In this document: positions 21,466 to 30,567 of the stretch, in pieces
How the letters are laid out: each line of letters begins with the position of its first letter
How positions within the stretch are numbered: position 1 is the stretch's first letter
Assembly: GCF_004924335.1 (NCBI RefSeq)
Contig: NZ_CP024633.1
Span: 62,001-126,000, forward strand
DNA length: 64,000 bases
Direction of reading: 5' to 3'
Source of the DNA: Mycobacteroides salmoniphilum
GTDB lineage: Bacteria; Actinomycetota; Actinomycetes; Mycobacteriales; Mycobacteriaceae
The notes under the pieces: generated by a model
What the model was told of the DNA's origin: nothing
What the model saw: the letters and a program-made list of their open reading frames with translations, nothing else
The model's database searches: none
Made by a program: the position numbers and the translations under genes

Positions 21466-22697
21466 CCACCTGCCCGTTCGCGCCCGGGTTCGATTTCACC
21501 GACCCCGACCTGATCCAGCAGCGCATCCCCGTCGACGAGTTCGCGTATCTGCGTAAGACCGAGCCCATCTGGTGGAACGCACAGCCCAGGGGAGTGGCCG
21601 GATTCGACGACGACGGATACTGGGTGGTGTCCAAACACGCTGATGTCAAAGAGGTATCGCGGCTCAATGACGTGTTCTCCAATAGCGTGAACACGACGGT
21701 GGTGCGGTACAACGAGGACATCACCGCTGAGCAGCTCGACATCCAGCGCGAGAACCTGCTCATAGACATGGATGAGCCTAAACATCGCATCCTGCGGCGG
21801 ATCGTCTCCCCGCTGTTTACGCCCAAGGCCGTGAACGGATTACACGAGCGGTTGGTCGCGCGCGCCCGGGACATCGTGGAGGCCGCCGCGGAAAAGTCCA
21901 GCGGCAATTTCGTGTCCGATATCGCCTCGGTGTTGCCCATGCATGCCATCGCGGATCTGGTGGGCATTCCCGAGTCGGATCGTCAGCAGGTGCTGGACTG
22001 GACGAACCAGATGTTCGCCTACGACGATCCGGCCGTCGGTAAAGACACGGCCACCACCGCCACTGTTTCCATGTTGGGCTACGCCTACGCGATGGCCGAA
22101 GAGCGGCAGCTGAATCCGCGGGACGACATCCTCACGGGTCTCGTCCAGGGCGCGTACGACGATCGCCCGCTCACCCCACTGGAGTTCGCCTACTTCGTCA
22201 TCCAGCTGATGGTCGCGGGTAATGAAACCTCACGGAATGCCATCACGCACGGCGTGCTGGCCTTCGCCGACAACCCCGCGCAATGGGAGCTGTACCGAGA
22301 GCTCCGCCCGCCGACCACCGCCGACGAGATCATCCGCTGGGCCAGCCCCATCATCGCCTTCCAGCGCACCGCGCTGGAGGACGTCGACCTCGGGGACGTG
22401 TGGATCCGAAAGGGGCAGCGCGTGGGAATGTTTTACGCGTCGGCCAACTTCGATGAGGAGGTGTTCGACAACCCGTTCACCTTCAACATCGAGCGCGACC
22501 CGAACCCGCACCTGGCCTTCGGCGGTCACGGGATTCACTACTGCCTCGGCGCCAACCTCGCCCGGCTGGAGATCGGCATCATGTTCGACGCCATGGCGGA
22601 CAGGCTGCCGGATCTGATGCCGACCGGCGAGCCCACCCGGTTCAGGTCGGGATGGATCAACGGTGTCGTGTCTCTGCCCGCGAACTACCTCGGGTAG
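21462..22697 (+). CDS. Cytochrome P450, CYP125-like
   Basis: The 411-residue P450 has the I-helix AGNETSRNA (Ser where AGNETT is usual) and the heme loop FGGHGIHYCLGANLAR, with Cys near residue 361. Many segments recall CYP125 (steroid C26/27 hydroxylase), such as PGFDFTDPDL, PIWWN, SANFDEEVFDNPFTFNI and RSGWINGV. A sterol side chain or other branched aliphatic substrate is therefore likely, though the assignment is by remembered similarity. No ferredoxin gene is adjacent. It overlaps the SDR stop by 4 bases. Confidence 0.88.
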   Translation: MTTCPFAPGFDFTDPDLIQQRIPVDEFAYLRKTEPIWWNAQPRGVAGFDDDGYWVVSKHADVKEVSRLNDVFSNSVNTTVVRYNEDITAEQLDIQRENLLIDMDEPKHRILRRIVSPLFTPKAVNGLHERLVARARDIVEAAAEKSSGNFVSDIASVLPMHAIADLVGIPESDRQQVLDWTNQMFAYDDPAVGKDTATTATVSMLGYAYAMAEERQLNPRDDILTGLVQGAYDDRPLTPLEFAYFVIQLMVAGNETSRNAITHGVLAFADNPAQWELYRELRPPTTADEIIRWASPIIAFQRTALEDVDLGDVWIRKGQRVGMFYASANFDEEVFDNPFTFNIERDPNPHLAFGGHGIHYCLGANLARLEIGIMFDAMADRLPDLMPTGEPTRFRSGWINGVVSLPANYLG

Positions 22698-22702
22698 ATA
22701 GC

Positions 22703-24640
22703 GTGCGTAACCCCTACGCGGGGCATGCCTTCTCCACTGCCACGCAGGAGATCGCCGCCGCCCTGGAGGACGTCAGCATCCCGACGCTGCTGCTGTCGCT
22801 GGTGCATATCACCGGTGATCCGCGGTATATCCGCGAGTTCACGCAGGCGGCCACCTTCCTCAACGAAGTGCAGGGCTTCATGTCCGAGGAGGACAAGGCG
22901 AGGGCCCGACAGGTGGCGCTCGAGGTGATCGTGGACTACCGCGATCGGGGATGCCCGGAGCCGGAGCCACTGGATGCCGGCGTCGTGCGGGAGATGATGA
23001 ATTGGACGGCCTGCGAAGAGGTCCCCGAACATTACCTGCCGCTGGTTCTGGAGGAACTGGATCTGGAGGCCGTCGATCCGCGGCGCGCCACGCCCCTGGA
23101 TTCAGGACAGACGGACAACTTGCCCGTCGTCGTGATCGGTTGTGGCGAATCAGGGATCTTGGCCGGAATCAGGCTCGCGCAGGCCAACATCCCGTTCACC
23201 ATCGTCGAGAAGAACGCAGGCCCCGGCGGAACCTGGTGGGAGAATACGTATCCGGGTGCACGCGTGGACGTCGCGAATCACTTCTACTGCTACAGCTTCG
23301 AGCCGAGCGGCCGCTGGAGTCACTACTTCGCCGAACAGCCCGAGCTGCGTGACTACTTCCAGGAGGTCGTCGACCGGCACGGCCTCGGTGAGCGTGTGCG
23401 ATGGGAGTCCGAGGTCGAGTCGGCGAGCTGGGATGAACAACGCGGGTACTGGAATATCCTGGTGCGTACCAAAGATGGTTCGGTACAGGAACTTACTGCC
23501 CGAGCCGTGATCAGTGCGGTGGGTCAGCTCAACCGCCCCAGCATCCCGCGATTCGATGGCGCCGGAACCTTCGCGGGCCCGGCATTTCACTCCGCACGAT
23601 GGGATGGCTCGGTGGATCTGGCCGGGAAACGTGTTGCCCTCATCGGTGCGGGCGCCAGCGGATTCCAGATCGCGCCGGCCATCGCCGAGACCGTAAAGCA
23701 TCTGGCCGTATTCCAGCGCACCCCGCAGTGGATGTTCCCTAACGCCATGTACCACGACCGCGTCGAGGACGGCGTGCGGTGGGCCATGAAGCATCTACCG
23801 TTCTACGGGCGCTGGTACCGGTTCCTGCTCATGTGGCCCGGGGCCGACAAGGGGCTGGACGCCGCCGAGATCGATCCCGACTACCCCGACCAGGATTACG
23901 CGGTGAGCGCGATCAACGCCGCCGCACGAATGATGTTCACCGACTGGATAACCCGGCAGGTGGAGGGCGATGAAAAGCTGCTTGCCCAGGTGCTGCCCGA
24001 TTACCCGGCCACGGGCAAACGCACACTCCAGGACAACGGCAGCTGGCTGCGCACCCTGCGGCGCGGCAATGTCGCGCTGGTACGCACACCGATCGAGCGC
24101 ATCGAGCCTGAGGGCGTCGTCACCGGGGACGGCGTGGTCCACCCCGCCGATGTGATCGTGTATGCCACGGGATTTCGGGCCACCGAGGTGCTGTGGCCGA
24201 TGCGGATCACGGGACGCGACGGCATCGAGTTGCACAGTATGTGGGGGAAACGGCCGTACGCGCATCGCGGCATCACCGTTCCGGGGTTCCCCAATTTCTT
24301 CATCCTCTACGGGCCCGGCACGCACCTGGCCCACGGTGGGAGCCTGATCTTCCAGTCCGAACTGCAGATGCGCTACATCACGCAATGCCTCGAACGTCTG
24401 GCCGCCGAGAGCACGCTGGCGATGGAGCCGGAGCCGGAGGCGGCGGCCGAGTGGCATCGCCGCACACAGGACCGGATCAAGAAGATGGTGTGGTCGCACC
24501 CGGCCGTCGAACACTCCTACTTCAAGAACGCGGACGGCGAGATACACACCGTTAGCCCCTGGCGATTGCCGGAGTACTGGCATGCGGTCCGGAGCCCGGA
24601 CTGGTCTGAGTACGTGTTCACCAGCGCCGGAGGGCGCTGA
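22703..24640 (+). CDS. Baeyer-Villiger monooxygenase with N-terminal extension (HAPMO-like)
   Basis: This protein of about 645 residues has a ~135-residue helical N-terminal extension before the FAD motif VIGCGESGILAGIRL, then GGTWWENTYPGARVD, an intact BVMO fingerprint FAGPAFHSARWD and the NADPH motif LIGAGASGFQIAP. The long extension is characteristic of 4-hydroxyacetophenone monooxygenase-type BVMOs, which are about 640 residues. GTG 22703, five bases after the P450 stop, gives that length; an ATG at 22652 inside the P450 gene is less likely. It closes the translationally linked cluster begun by TetR. Confidence 0.9.
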   Translation: MRNPYAGHAFSTATQEIAAALEDVSIPTLLLSLVHITGDPRYIREFTQAATFLNEVQGFMSEEDKARARQVALEVIVDYRDRGCPEPEPLDAGVVREMMNWTACEEVPEHYLPLVLEELDLEAVDPRRATPLDSGQTDNLPVVVIGCGESGILAGIRLAQANIPFTIVEKNAGPGGTWWENTYPGARVDVANHFYCYSFEPSGRWSHYFAEQPELRDYFQEVVDRHGLGERVRWESEVESASWDEQRGYWNILVRTKDGSVQELTARAVISAVGQLNRPSIPRFDGAGTFAGPAFHSARWDGSVDLAGKRVALIGAGASGFQIAPAIAETVKHLAVFQRTPQWMFPNAMYHDRVEDGVRWAMKHLPFYGRWYRFLLMWPGADKGLDAAEIDPDYPDQDYAVSAINAAARMMFTDWITRQVEGDEKLLAQVLPDYPATGKRTLQDNGSWLRTLRRGNVALVRTPIERIEPEGVVTGDGVVHPADVIVYATGFRATEVLWPMRITGRDGIELHSMWGKRPYAHRGITVPGFPNFFILYGPGTHLAHGGSLIFQSELQMRYITQCLERLAAESTLAMEPEPEAAAEWHRRTQDRIKKMVWSHPAVEHSYFKNADGEIHTVSPWRLPEYWHAVRSPDWSEYVFTSAGGR

Positions 24641-24727
24641 CCTGCGGCGTCGTCGGCATAGTGTGACTGCGACCGCAAGGGTCTAACTTTACTTTTCTCC
24701 CCGATCCGTAAGCGGTAGCATCGCGGC

Positions 24728-26212
24728 ATGTCCGAACACTTTGACGTGCTCATCGTCGGCGCCGGCATCTCCGGCATCAGCGCCGCCTGGCACATTCAGG
24801 ATCGCTGCCCGTCCAAGACCTATGCGGTGCTTGAGGCCCGTGACGATATGGGCGGGACCTGGAACCTGTTCAAGTACCCCGGTATCCGGTCGGACTCGGA
24901 CATGTATACGTTGGGCTTCCGCTTCTCGCCGTGGAACGACAGCCGCACCCTGGCTGACGGACCTTCGATCCTCGACTACGTGCACAAGACCGCGGCCAAT
25001 TCCGGAATCGACGGACATGTCCGGTACCGACACAAGGTGGTCGGTGCGGCCTGGTCCACCGAGACCCAGCAGTGGACGGTGCAGGTGGATCACGACGGCA
25101 AGAACGTCGAGTACACCTGCTCCTTCCTGTTCTGCTGCAGCGGCTACTACGACTACGACCAGGGTTACTCACCGGAGTTCCCCGGCGTCTCCGATTTCAA
25201 GGGCACCGTGATCCACCCGCAGCACTGGCCCGAGGATCTTGACTACAAGGGCAAGAAGGTCGTGGTGATCGGCTCCGGCGCCACCGCGGTGACCCTGGTT
25301 CCGGCGATGGCGCCCGATGTCGGACACATCACCATGCTGCAGCGCTCGCCCACCTACATCCTGTCGCTGCCGAACGAGAACCCGATCATCAACGGCCTGC
25401 GAAAGATATTGCCGCCCAAGCTCGCCTACCCGATCGCGCGGTGGATCAACATCGGCCAGCTGATCTTCAGCTACCAGGCCAGCCGCAAGTTCCCGAAGGC
25501 TGCGCGGCGGATCATCATGCAGCAGGCCAAACTTCAGCTGCCCAAGGGCTATGACTACAAGACTCACTTCGGCCCCAAGTACAACCCGTGGGACGAGCGC
25601 CTCTGCGTGGTGCCCAACGGCGACCTGTACAAGACGATCCGCAAGGGCAAGGCCGATATCGTCACCGATCACATCGAGACGTTCGACGAGACGGGCATCA
25701 AGCTGAAGTCGGGCAAGCATCTCGACGCCGACATCATCATCACCGCGACAGGTCTGAACCTGAAGTTCTTCAGCGGCGTCATCCCGACGGTCGATGGTGT
25801 ACCCGTGGACCTGCCCGCGCAGACCGTGTACAAGGGCGCGATGCTCACCGGTATCCCGAACATGGCGTTCACCATTGGATACACCAATGCCTCATGGACG
25901 CTCAAGGCCGACCTGGTGTCGGAGTATGTCGGCCGACTGCTGAACTACATGGACGAGAACGGTTACGTCACGGCGGTTCCCGAGCTCGCCGACGAGACGC
26001 TCGAGAAGCAGCCGTTCATGGACTTCACCCCGGGCTACGTGCTGCGTGCGCTGGAAGAATTACCCAAGCAGGGCAACAAGCACCCGTGGCGTTTGAAGCA
26101 GAACTATGTCTATGACGTCGGGATGATGCGGCGTAGCCGGATCGCCGAGGGTATGCGATTCGGTAGGAAGAAGGCCGCGACGGAGACGGCACCGGTGGCC
26201 GTTAACGGCTAG
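24728..26212 (+). CDS. ethA: EthA-like Baeyer-Villiger monooxygenase
   Basis: The 494-residue protein closely follows M. tuberculosis EthA (Rv3854c, 489 aa). It has VGAGISGISAAWH, MGGTWNLFKYPGIRSDSDMYT, the fingerprint FKGTVIHPQHWP, VIGSGATAVTL and ITATGLNL. EthA oxidises ketones and activates thioamide prodrugs such as ethionamide. An ethR gene is not adjacent: the following TetR gene is convergent and differs from EthR. An 87-bp gap separates it from the preceding cluster, so it likely has its own promoter. The ethA symbol is by family; whether it activates ethionamide is untested. Confidence 0.9.
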   Translation: MSEHFDVLIVGAGISGISAAWHIQDRCPSKTYAVLEARDDMGGTWNLFKYPGIRSDSDMYTLGFRFSPWNDSRTLADGPSILDYVHKTAANSGIDGHVRYRHKVVGAAWSTETQQWTVQVDHDGKNVEYTCSFLFCCSGYYDYDQGYSPEFPGVSDFKGTVIHPQHWPEDLDYKGKKVVVIGSGATAVTLVPAMAPDVGHITMLQRSPTYILSLPNENPIINGLRKILPPKLAYPIARWINIGQLIFSYQASRKFPKAARRIIMQQAKLQLPKGYDYKTHFGPKYNPWDERLCVVPNGDLYKTIRKGKADIVTDHIETFDETGIKLKSGKHLDADIIITATGLNLKFFSGVIPTVDGVPVDLPAQTVYKGAMLTGIPNMAFTIGYTNASWTLKADLVSEYVGRLLNYMDENGYVTAVPELADETLEKQPFMDFTPGYVLRALEELPKQGNKHPWRLKQNYVYDVGMMRRSRIAEGMRFGRKKAATETAPVAVNG

Positions 26213-26224
26213 GCGATTTCAGCG

Positions 26225-26261
26225 GAACGGCCGGGTGTTGCTTGTCGACGCCCGGCCGTTC
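26225..26261. terminator. Bidirectional hairpin between ethA-like and TetR genes
   Basis: Arms GAACGGCCGGG (26225-26235) and CCCGGCCGTTC (26251-26261) pair perfectly over 11 bases with a 15-base loop, between two convergent stops (26212 and 26289). The position and GC-rich stem fit a shared terminator; U-tracts are weak, as usual in mycobacteria. Confidence 0.75.
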
Positions 26262-26288
26262 GCTGTTGTGGCCGAAAGTTCACGGACG

Positions 26289-26942
26289 CTAGTTTTCTTC
26301 GGGTGCAGCCTGATCCGCGCTCGCGGCGATCAGCATGGAAAGCATCGGCCGCATGGGCAGCAGCCGTTGCACGGCGGCCAGGAGCCGTTCGGTCCAGTCG
26401 GTGGTCGACGAGGGGTCTTTGATGCTGTCGATGGCCACTCCCTGCCCGACCGCGACACACAGGCGTGCGAGGTCCTGCACGCTCTCCTCGGGAAGTTCGA
26501 GATTGTCGTCGAGCTGCGCGATCACGCCGGCAACGTGGTCCAGCATGGTCTTGTCGCGGGCGGCGAGTTCCTCGTTCAGCGTCGAATTGTGCCGGGCGAC
26601 CAGAGCCAGCTCGATCTTCAACAGCGCCCACCCGGTGTCACTGAGTGATTGCTCAATCCAGTCCTGAAACTTTTCAAGGCGATCCTCTGAAGAACCTCCA
26701 GCGAGCGCTTGCCGGTAGCTTTCCAAAACTTGTTCGGTATGCCGATCGATGACTTCCAGCGCCAAGGCCTCTTTACTCGGGAAATTCGAGTACACGGCAC
26801 CGCGGCTGTAGCCGGCGTCTTCGGCTACTTGTTCGTTCGACGTCGCCGCAAAACCCTGCTGCAAGTAGAGCTGGGTCGCGGACTCAACGAGTCGGGCCTT
26901 TGTCTGAGCCTGAGCCTCAGAGCGAGTCAATCGTTTGGCCAC
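26289..26942 (-). CDS. TetR-family transcriptional regulator
   Basis: The 217-residue protein has an N-terminal TetR domain with GFAATSNEQVAEDAGYSRGAVYSNFPSKEAL (~25-55 in two parts) and a C-terminal helical domain. GTG 26942 is preferred because it yields the typical opening VAKRLTRSEAQAQTKARL; the open frame extends upstream but overlaps the divergent gene. Only about 13 bases separate it from the candidate start of the divergent enoyl-CoA hydratase gene, making that gene a likely target. No clear palindrome was found in the gap. Confidence 0.88.
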   Translation of the reverse strand: MAKRLTRSEAQAQTKARLVESATQLYLQQGFAATSNEQVAEDAGYSRGAVYSNFPSKEALALEVIDRHTEQVLESYRQALAGGSSEDRLEKFQDWIEQSLSDTGWALLKIELALVARHNSTLNEELAARDKTMLDHVAGVIAQLDDNLELPEESVQDLARLCVAVGQGVAIDSIKDPSSTTDWTERLLAAVQRLLPMRPMLSMLIAASADQAAPEEN

Positions 26943-26955
26943 GACCGTTGAGTCT

Positions 26956-27822
26956 ATGCGCTCGGCCCTGCTCACCAGGAGAATCCGGCCTCGTGAAGCC
27001 GATGTACCGTCGAGCCATGATCCGCTGCGGGGTGATGGCCTGACCGAGCTCTTGACCAACATCGCCGACGGGGTGGCGACGCTCACCCTGCACGGCCCGG
27101 CGACACGCAATGCATTCACCGCCGAGGTGGGTCGCCAGTTGGGCGCGGCCTATCGGCGGCTCGACGATGACTCAGCCGTACGCGTCATCGTACTGACGGG
27201 CACTGCGCCCGCATTCTGCAGTGGCGCTCAGATCTCGGCGGGTGCCCAGACTTTTGCCGCTCCGAACAACGCCGACTTCTCGGCATCACCGGTGTGGCCC
27301 GCCGCGTTCGAGCTGAGCACTCCCGTGATCGCCGCGGTGAACGGGCATGCCATCGGCATCGGAATGACATTGGCGCTGCACGCGGACATCCGCATCCTCG
27401 CCGAGGAAGGTCGCTACGCGATACCTCAGGTGAGATTCGGAGTGGCGCCGGATGCCATGGCCCACTGGACGTTACCGCGGTTGGTGGGCACGGCGGTGGC
27501 GGCCGAACTACTGCTCACCGGTGCGACATTCTCGGCGCGCAGGGCTCTCGAGACCGGCCTGGCCAACAGATGCCTGCCTGCCGAACAGGTGCTCGTCGCC
27601 GCTGTCGAGATGGCTCGCGATATCGCGACCAATGTCGCGCCACAGTCCGCGGCGCGGACCAAACGGCTGCTGTGGGATGCGCAGATGACGGGGATGTCGC
27701 CCGCCGACGTGGCGGCGCGGGAGACGAGCGATCACCTGCGGCTCATGGGCTCGCCGGATGCGGCCGAGGGCCCGCGCGCGATTACTGAACGTCGCGCCCC
27801 GCGCTGGCGTGGCCACGGGTAA
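26956..27822 (+). CDS. Enoyl-CoA hydratase/isomerase (crotonase) family protein
   Basis: The crotonase fold is clear. It has GVATLTLHGPATRNAFT, the first oxyanion-hole region APAFCSGAQ, and the second in NGHAIGIGMTLALHADIRI. The residues acting as catalytic acids in true hydratases are not obvious, so another crotonase reaction (isomerase, hydrolase) is possible. The 5' end is uncertain: ATG 26956 gives 288 residues with a ~30-residue extension unlike the family. A non-ATG start nearer the domain (CTG 27040 or TTG 27052) is possible. Confidence 0.8.
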   Translation: MRSALLTRRIRPREADVPSSHDPLRGDGLTELLTNIADGVATLTLHGPATRNAFTAEVGRQLGAAYRRLDDDSAVRVIVLTGTAPAFCSGAQISAGAQTFAAPNNADFSASPVWPAAFELSTPVIAAVNGHAIGIGMTLALHADIRILAEEGRYAIPQVRFGVAPDAMAHWTLPRLVGTAVAAELLLTGATFSARRALETGLANRCLPAEQVLVAAVEMARDIATNVAPQSAARTKRLLWDAQMTGMSPADVAARETSDHLRLMGSPDAAEGPRAITERRAPRWRGHG

Positions 27823-27871
27823 CGCCGCAGCGTGCCGGGGTTGAATCCCGCACCTCGCCACCTCATTTTAT

Positions 27872-27896
27872 ATCTGGGTACAGTATGTACCCAGAT
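27872..27896. promoter_or_regulatory. Perfect 10-5-10 inverted repeat upstream of a small gene
   Basis: ATCTGGGTAC (27872-27881) and GTACCCAGAT (27887-27896) are perfect inverted repeats around a 5-base spacer, next to an AT-rich CATTTTATAT tract. No U-tract follows, and the site lies 31 bases upstream of a small open frame. An operator, perhaps for a TetR-family protein, is more likely than a terminator. Confidence 0.65.
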
Positions 27897-27927
27897 GGTC
27901 ATCGTGGTCATGAGGATGGAGTGCATC

Positions 27928-28107
27928 GTGGGACGACACAACCGGCCCTCCGCCGTGGACGATGCGTCCGCCACGGACACGTCGCCGTCCGACGCGGACT
28001 GGACCGCCGACTTCGTCTGGGAAAGCGAAACTCCCGGGACGTCCCGCGCGGTAAGTGAATCCGACGGCGCTCTCGCCCCGACACCGCCGCCCTGGTTCAG
28101 GGGCTAA
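27928..28107 (+). CDS. Small acidic hypothetical protein
   Basis: A GTG at 27928 is preceded by GGATGGAG at a spacing of about 6 bases and opens a 59-codon frame. The product is acidic and probably disordered (VDDASATDTSPSDAD, then WTADFVWESETP, ending PPPWFRG). Upstream in-frame ATGs at 27910 and 27916 are alternatives. It overlaps the convergent lactone oxidase gene by 11 bases. No family was recognised. The ribosome site and the palindrome upstream are the main support. Confidence 0.45.
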   Translation: MGRHNRPSAVDDASATDTSPSDADWTADFVWESETPGTSRAVSESDGALAPTPPPWFRG

Positions 28108-29383
28108 CGGGGCCGAGGAGCCTGTCCAGGTAGCCACCGCTAAACACGCCCTCAGGGTCGAATCTGGCGCGGACGTCTTGGAATGTCTGCCATTCCGGAT
28201 AGCGCTGGCTCAGCTGTGCGGCGGTCAAGGTGTGCCGCTTGCCCCAGTGGGGGCGGCCGCCCAGCCCGATCAGGATGGGTTCGAGGTCGTGGAAATACGA
28301 CTCCCATGGACCGTGAATCGTCTGGTGTACTGCCAGGTAGACGCTTTCGCGGCCATAGGCCGGTGCCAGCAGTGCGTCATCGGCCTGGGTGAAGCGGACC
28401 TCCAAGGGGAAAGCCACCTGATGACGGTTCTGCTCAATCGTGGACAGGGCAGTCGCGATGGCATCGCGAGCATTCTCCAGCGGAAGCGAATATTCCATCT
28501 CGGTGAACTTCACCTTGCGGGGGCTCGCGAACACCGCGGCGCTCTCATCCTGCGATTCATTGGAACCAGCAAGATTGGCAACAAATTTCGATATGTACGG
28601 GGCCGCAGCGGGCACACGCCCGGCCGTCCACATCAACGCCCCGAGCGCGCCATTTTCCACGAGATCGCGCTCCACCCAATGCCGCACCGGATGGCGAGGC
28701 CATGGATCCTCCTGGGTGCGTGTCGACTGCAGCAGCAGGACCCGTCGTGTGTGTGGAAAGAGGTACAGCTCAAGGTGATCGGTATCGTTCAGCAATGTGG
28801 GCAGATCGGCCAGCACGGTATCCAGATCGTGCACGGACTGGCGGCGGTGCAGCCGGAAGGCCGGAACACATTGCAGCGTGAACTCGGTGACCACTCCCAG
28901 TGCACCCAATGAGATCCGTGCGGCGCGCAGCTCGTCGCCACCTGATATCTCGTGAATAGAGCCGTCAGCAGCCATGATTCGCATGGAAACGATGGTCTGC
29001 GAGATATTGCCGAACTTCAGGCCCGTCCCATGCGTTCCGGTAGCAGCTGCCCCGGCGAGAGTCTGGACGTCGATATCGCCGAGGTTCGGCAGGGCCAGGC
29101 CGCGCCTCAACAGCTTGTGGTTCAAATCATGCAGGTTGATGCCGGCCTGGACTCGCACCCGGTTCTGCTCGTCCACCGATATCAGTTGGCGCAGTTCCGA
29201 GATATCTACCTGCACACCGTCGGTGACACACAGCTCGGTAAAGGAATGCGATGAACCGACCGGCCGTACCGTCCGGCCGGCAGAACGTCGCAGGGTGAAC
29301 GCCAGCTCCTCTTCGGACCGCGGACGTACCACTAGTCCTGGGGCACAGGATGTCTGACCACTCCAGTTATGCCACTCGCTCAC
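28097..29383 (-). CDS. FAD-linked aldonolactone oxidase (D-arabinono/L-gulono-1,4-lactone oxidase family)
   Basis: The 428-residue protein has a PP-loop FAD-binding domain (VVRPRSEEELAFTLRRS, VRPVGSSHSF, AGAAATGTHGTG) and a C-terminal ALO domain with HWGKRH (~390), a hallmark of sugar-lactone oxidases. These enzymes oxidise aldonolactones, giving ascorbate-type products with H2O2 or a reduced acceptor. It is the last gene of a three-gene operon with the PLP enzyme and the RraA protein, overlapping the former by 4 bases. The canonical covalent-FAD histidine is not obvious: the segment reads VGSSHSF. Confidence 0.88.
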   Translation of the reverse strand: MSEWHNWSGQTSCAPGLVVRPRSEEELAFTLRRSAGRTVRPVGSSHSFTELCVTDGVQVDISELRQLISVDEQNRVRVQAGINLHDLNHKLLRRGLALPNLGDIDVQTLAGAAATGTHGTGLKFGNISQTIVSMRIMAADGSIHEISGGDELRAARISLGALGVVTEFTLQCVPAFRLHRRQSVHDLDTVLADLPTLLNDTDHLELYLFPHTRRVLLLQSTRTQEDPWPRHPVRHWVERDLVENGALGALMWTAGRVPAAAPYISKFVANLAGSNESQDESAAVFASPRKVKFTEMEYSLPLENARDAIATALSTIEQNRHQVAFPLEVRFTQADDALLAPAYGRESVYLAVHQTIHGPWESYFHDLEPILIGLGGRPHWGKRHTLTAAQLSQRYPEWQTFQDVRARFDPEGVFSGGYLDRLLGPVSP

Positions 29384-30567
29384 AGGAACATCATTCCCTC
29401 GCCGCGATAGGTGGACACCGATCCGGCATGCTGACCGTGCTCGACGAGCTGCAGTTCGGTGAAGTGCTCACAGAGCTCGCCGGCCTTGGCGTGGCGGAAC
29501 CACACCACATCGCCGATCGCCAGCTCCCGCGCGCCGCGCAATGGCGTCTGAACCTCTCCGGCGCCCTCGGACGCCTCGAAGGACAGACCCTTGGGCCACG
29601 AGGGCACCGGCACGCGGCTCGCTCCGGCTGGGCCGCTGGCTATGTACCCACCGCCCAGCACCGTAGCGAGCTCGGATGCTGGTTTACGCACCACCGGTAG
29701 CGCGAACGCGGCCGCCGGATCCAGCTGCAGGCTGCGGTAGTTGTCGAAAAGAGCCGGGGCGAAGAACCCCGACCCGGCAGCCAATTCGGTGGCGAATCCC
29801 AGTCCTGCGATGCGGGCCAGGCTGCCGGTACCGCCGGAGTTCACCAGCTCGAGCGGCGGTGCCCCGGCGGCATGGAGCCGCGCGGTCACCGCATCCAGCA
29901 CCCGGGGGAGACGCGCGCCGAGGTCGCGCAGCGAGGAGGCTTGCATGCCGCGAACGGCCAACTGGTACCACGGGTTTCCCGGGACAATGTCGCCCACGCC
30001 GGCGATCTGTCCGTCGTAGGCCATGACGGCCGCCAGCCGCAGCCCAGGGGTGGCGCACACCAGATCGGTGAGAGCGGCCGCCTGTTCGGGGGTGTGCACC
30101 GGCGATCGCTTGGGTCCCAGATGCACCGGACCGTTGAGGGGACGCCACCCGGCGTCGATATCCAGGCACACCGGGATCGGCGCGTTGGTCTCGTGCGAGA
30201 TCGCCGCGAGCAGATTCACATGCTCGGCGGAGTCGATCAAGGGGCGGATGACGGAGCGATGCCGGGCCGCCGTGGCCAGGGCTCCCCGGTCGACACTGGG
30301 GTAGGCGATCAGTAGATCGTCGACACCGGCGTCGGCGAGATGCACGGCCTCTGCCGGGGTGAAGGCGAGCACCCCGCGAAAACCTGGTATCTCCAAAAAC
30401 TTTCGAATCAGTGCGGTACTGCGTATCGACTTGCTGGCCACCCTGATCGGTAGACCGGAGGTGGCGGCGACCAGCGACGCGGCGTTGGCCCGCACCGCGT
30501 CCATATCGACCGCCGCCAGGGGTGCAGGTGCTCCCCGCAGCGCCTCGGCCAACCGCCGCACCGACAT
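29380..30567 (-). CDS. PLP-dependent amino-acid deaminase/aldolase (D-threonine aldolase-like)
   Basis: The 395-residue protein has an alanine-racemase-like TIM barrel with the probable PLP lysine in IRVASKSIRS (~43) and a C-terminal domain with a possible metal-binding segment (GDVVWFRHAKAGEL). This matches fold-type III D-threonine aldolase/amino-acid deaminase proteins. The substrate is not evident. It starts inside the stop of the RraA gene (ATGA) and ends overlapping the lactone oxidase start, so the three are translated together. Confidence 0.85.
   Translation of the reverse strand: MSVRRLAEALRGAPAPLAAVDMDAVRANAASLVAATSGLPIRVASKSIRSTALIRKFLEIPGFRGVLAFTPAEAVHLADAGVDDLLIAYPSVDRGALATAARHRSVIRPLIDSAEHVNLLAAISHETNAPIPVCLDIDAGWRPLNGPVHLGPKRSPVHTPEQAAALTDLVCATPGLRLAAVMAYDGQIAGVGDIVPGNPWYQLAVRGMQASSLRDLGARLPRVLDAVTARLHAAGAPPLELVNSGGTGSLARIAGLGFATELAAGSGFFAPALFDNYRSLQLDPAAAFALPVVRKPASELATVLGGGYIASGPAGASRVPVPSWPKGLSFEASEGAGEVQTPLRGARELAIGDVVWFRHAKAGELCEHFTELQLVEHGQHAGSVSTYRGEGMMFL

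Noticed and set aside
24728..26942. Reading the ethA-like gene and its neighbouring TetR gene as an ethA-ethR pair
   Set aside because: EthR is divergent from ethA in M. tuberculosis. This TetR gene is convergent and its HTH sequence differs from EthR.
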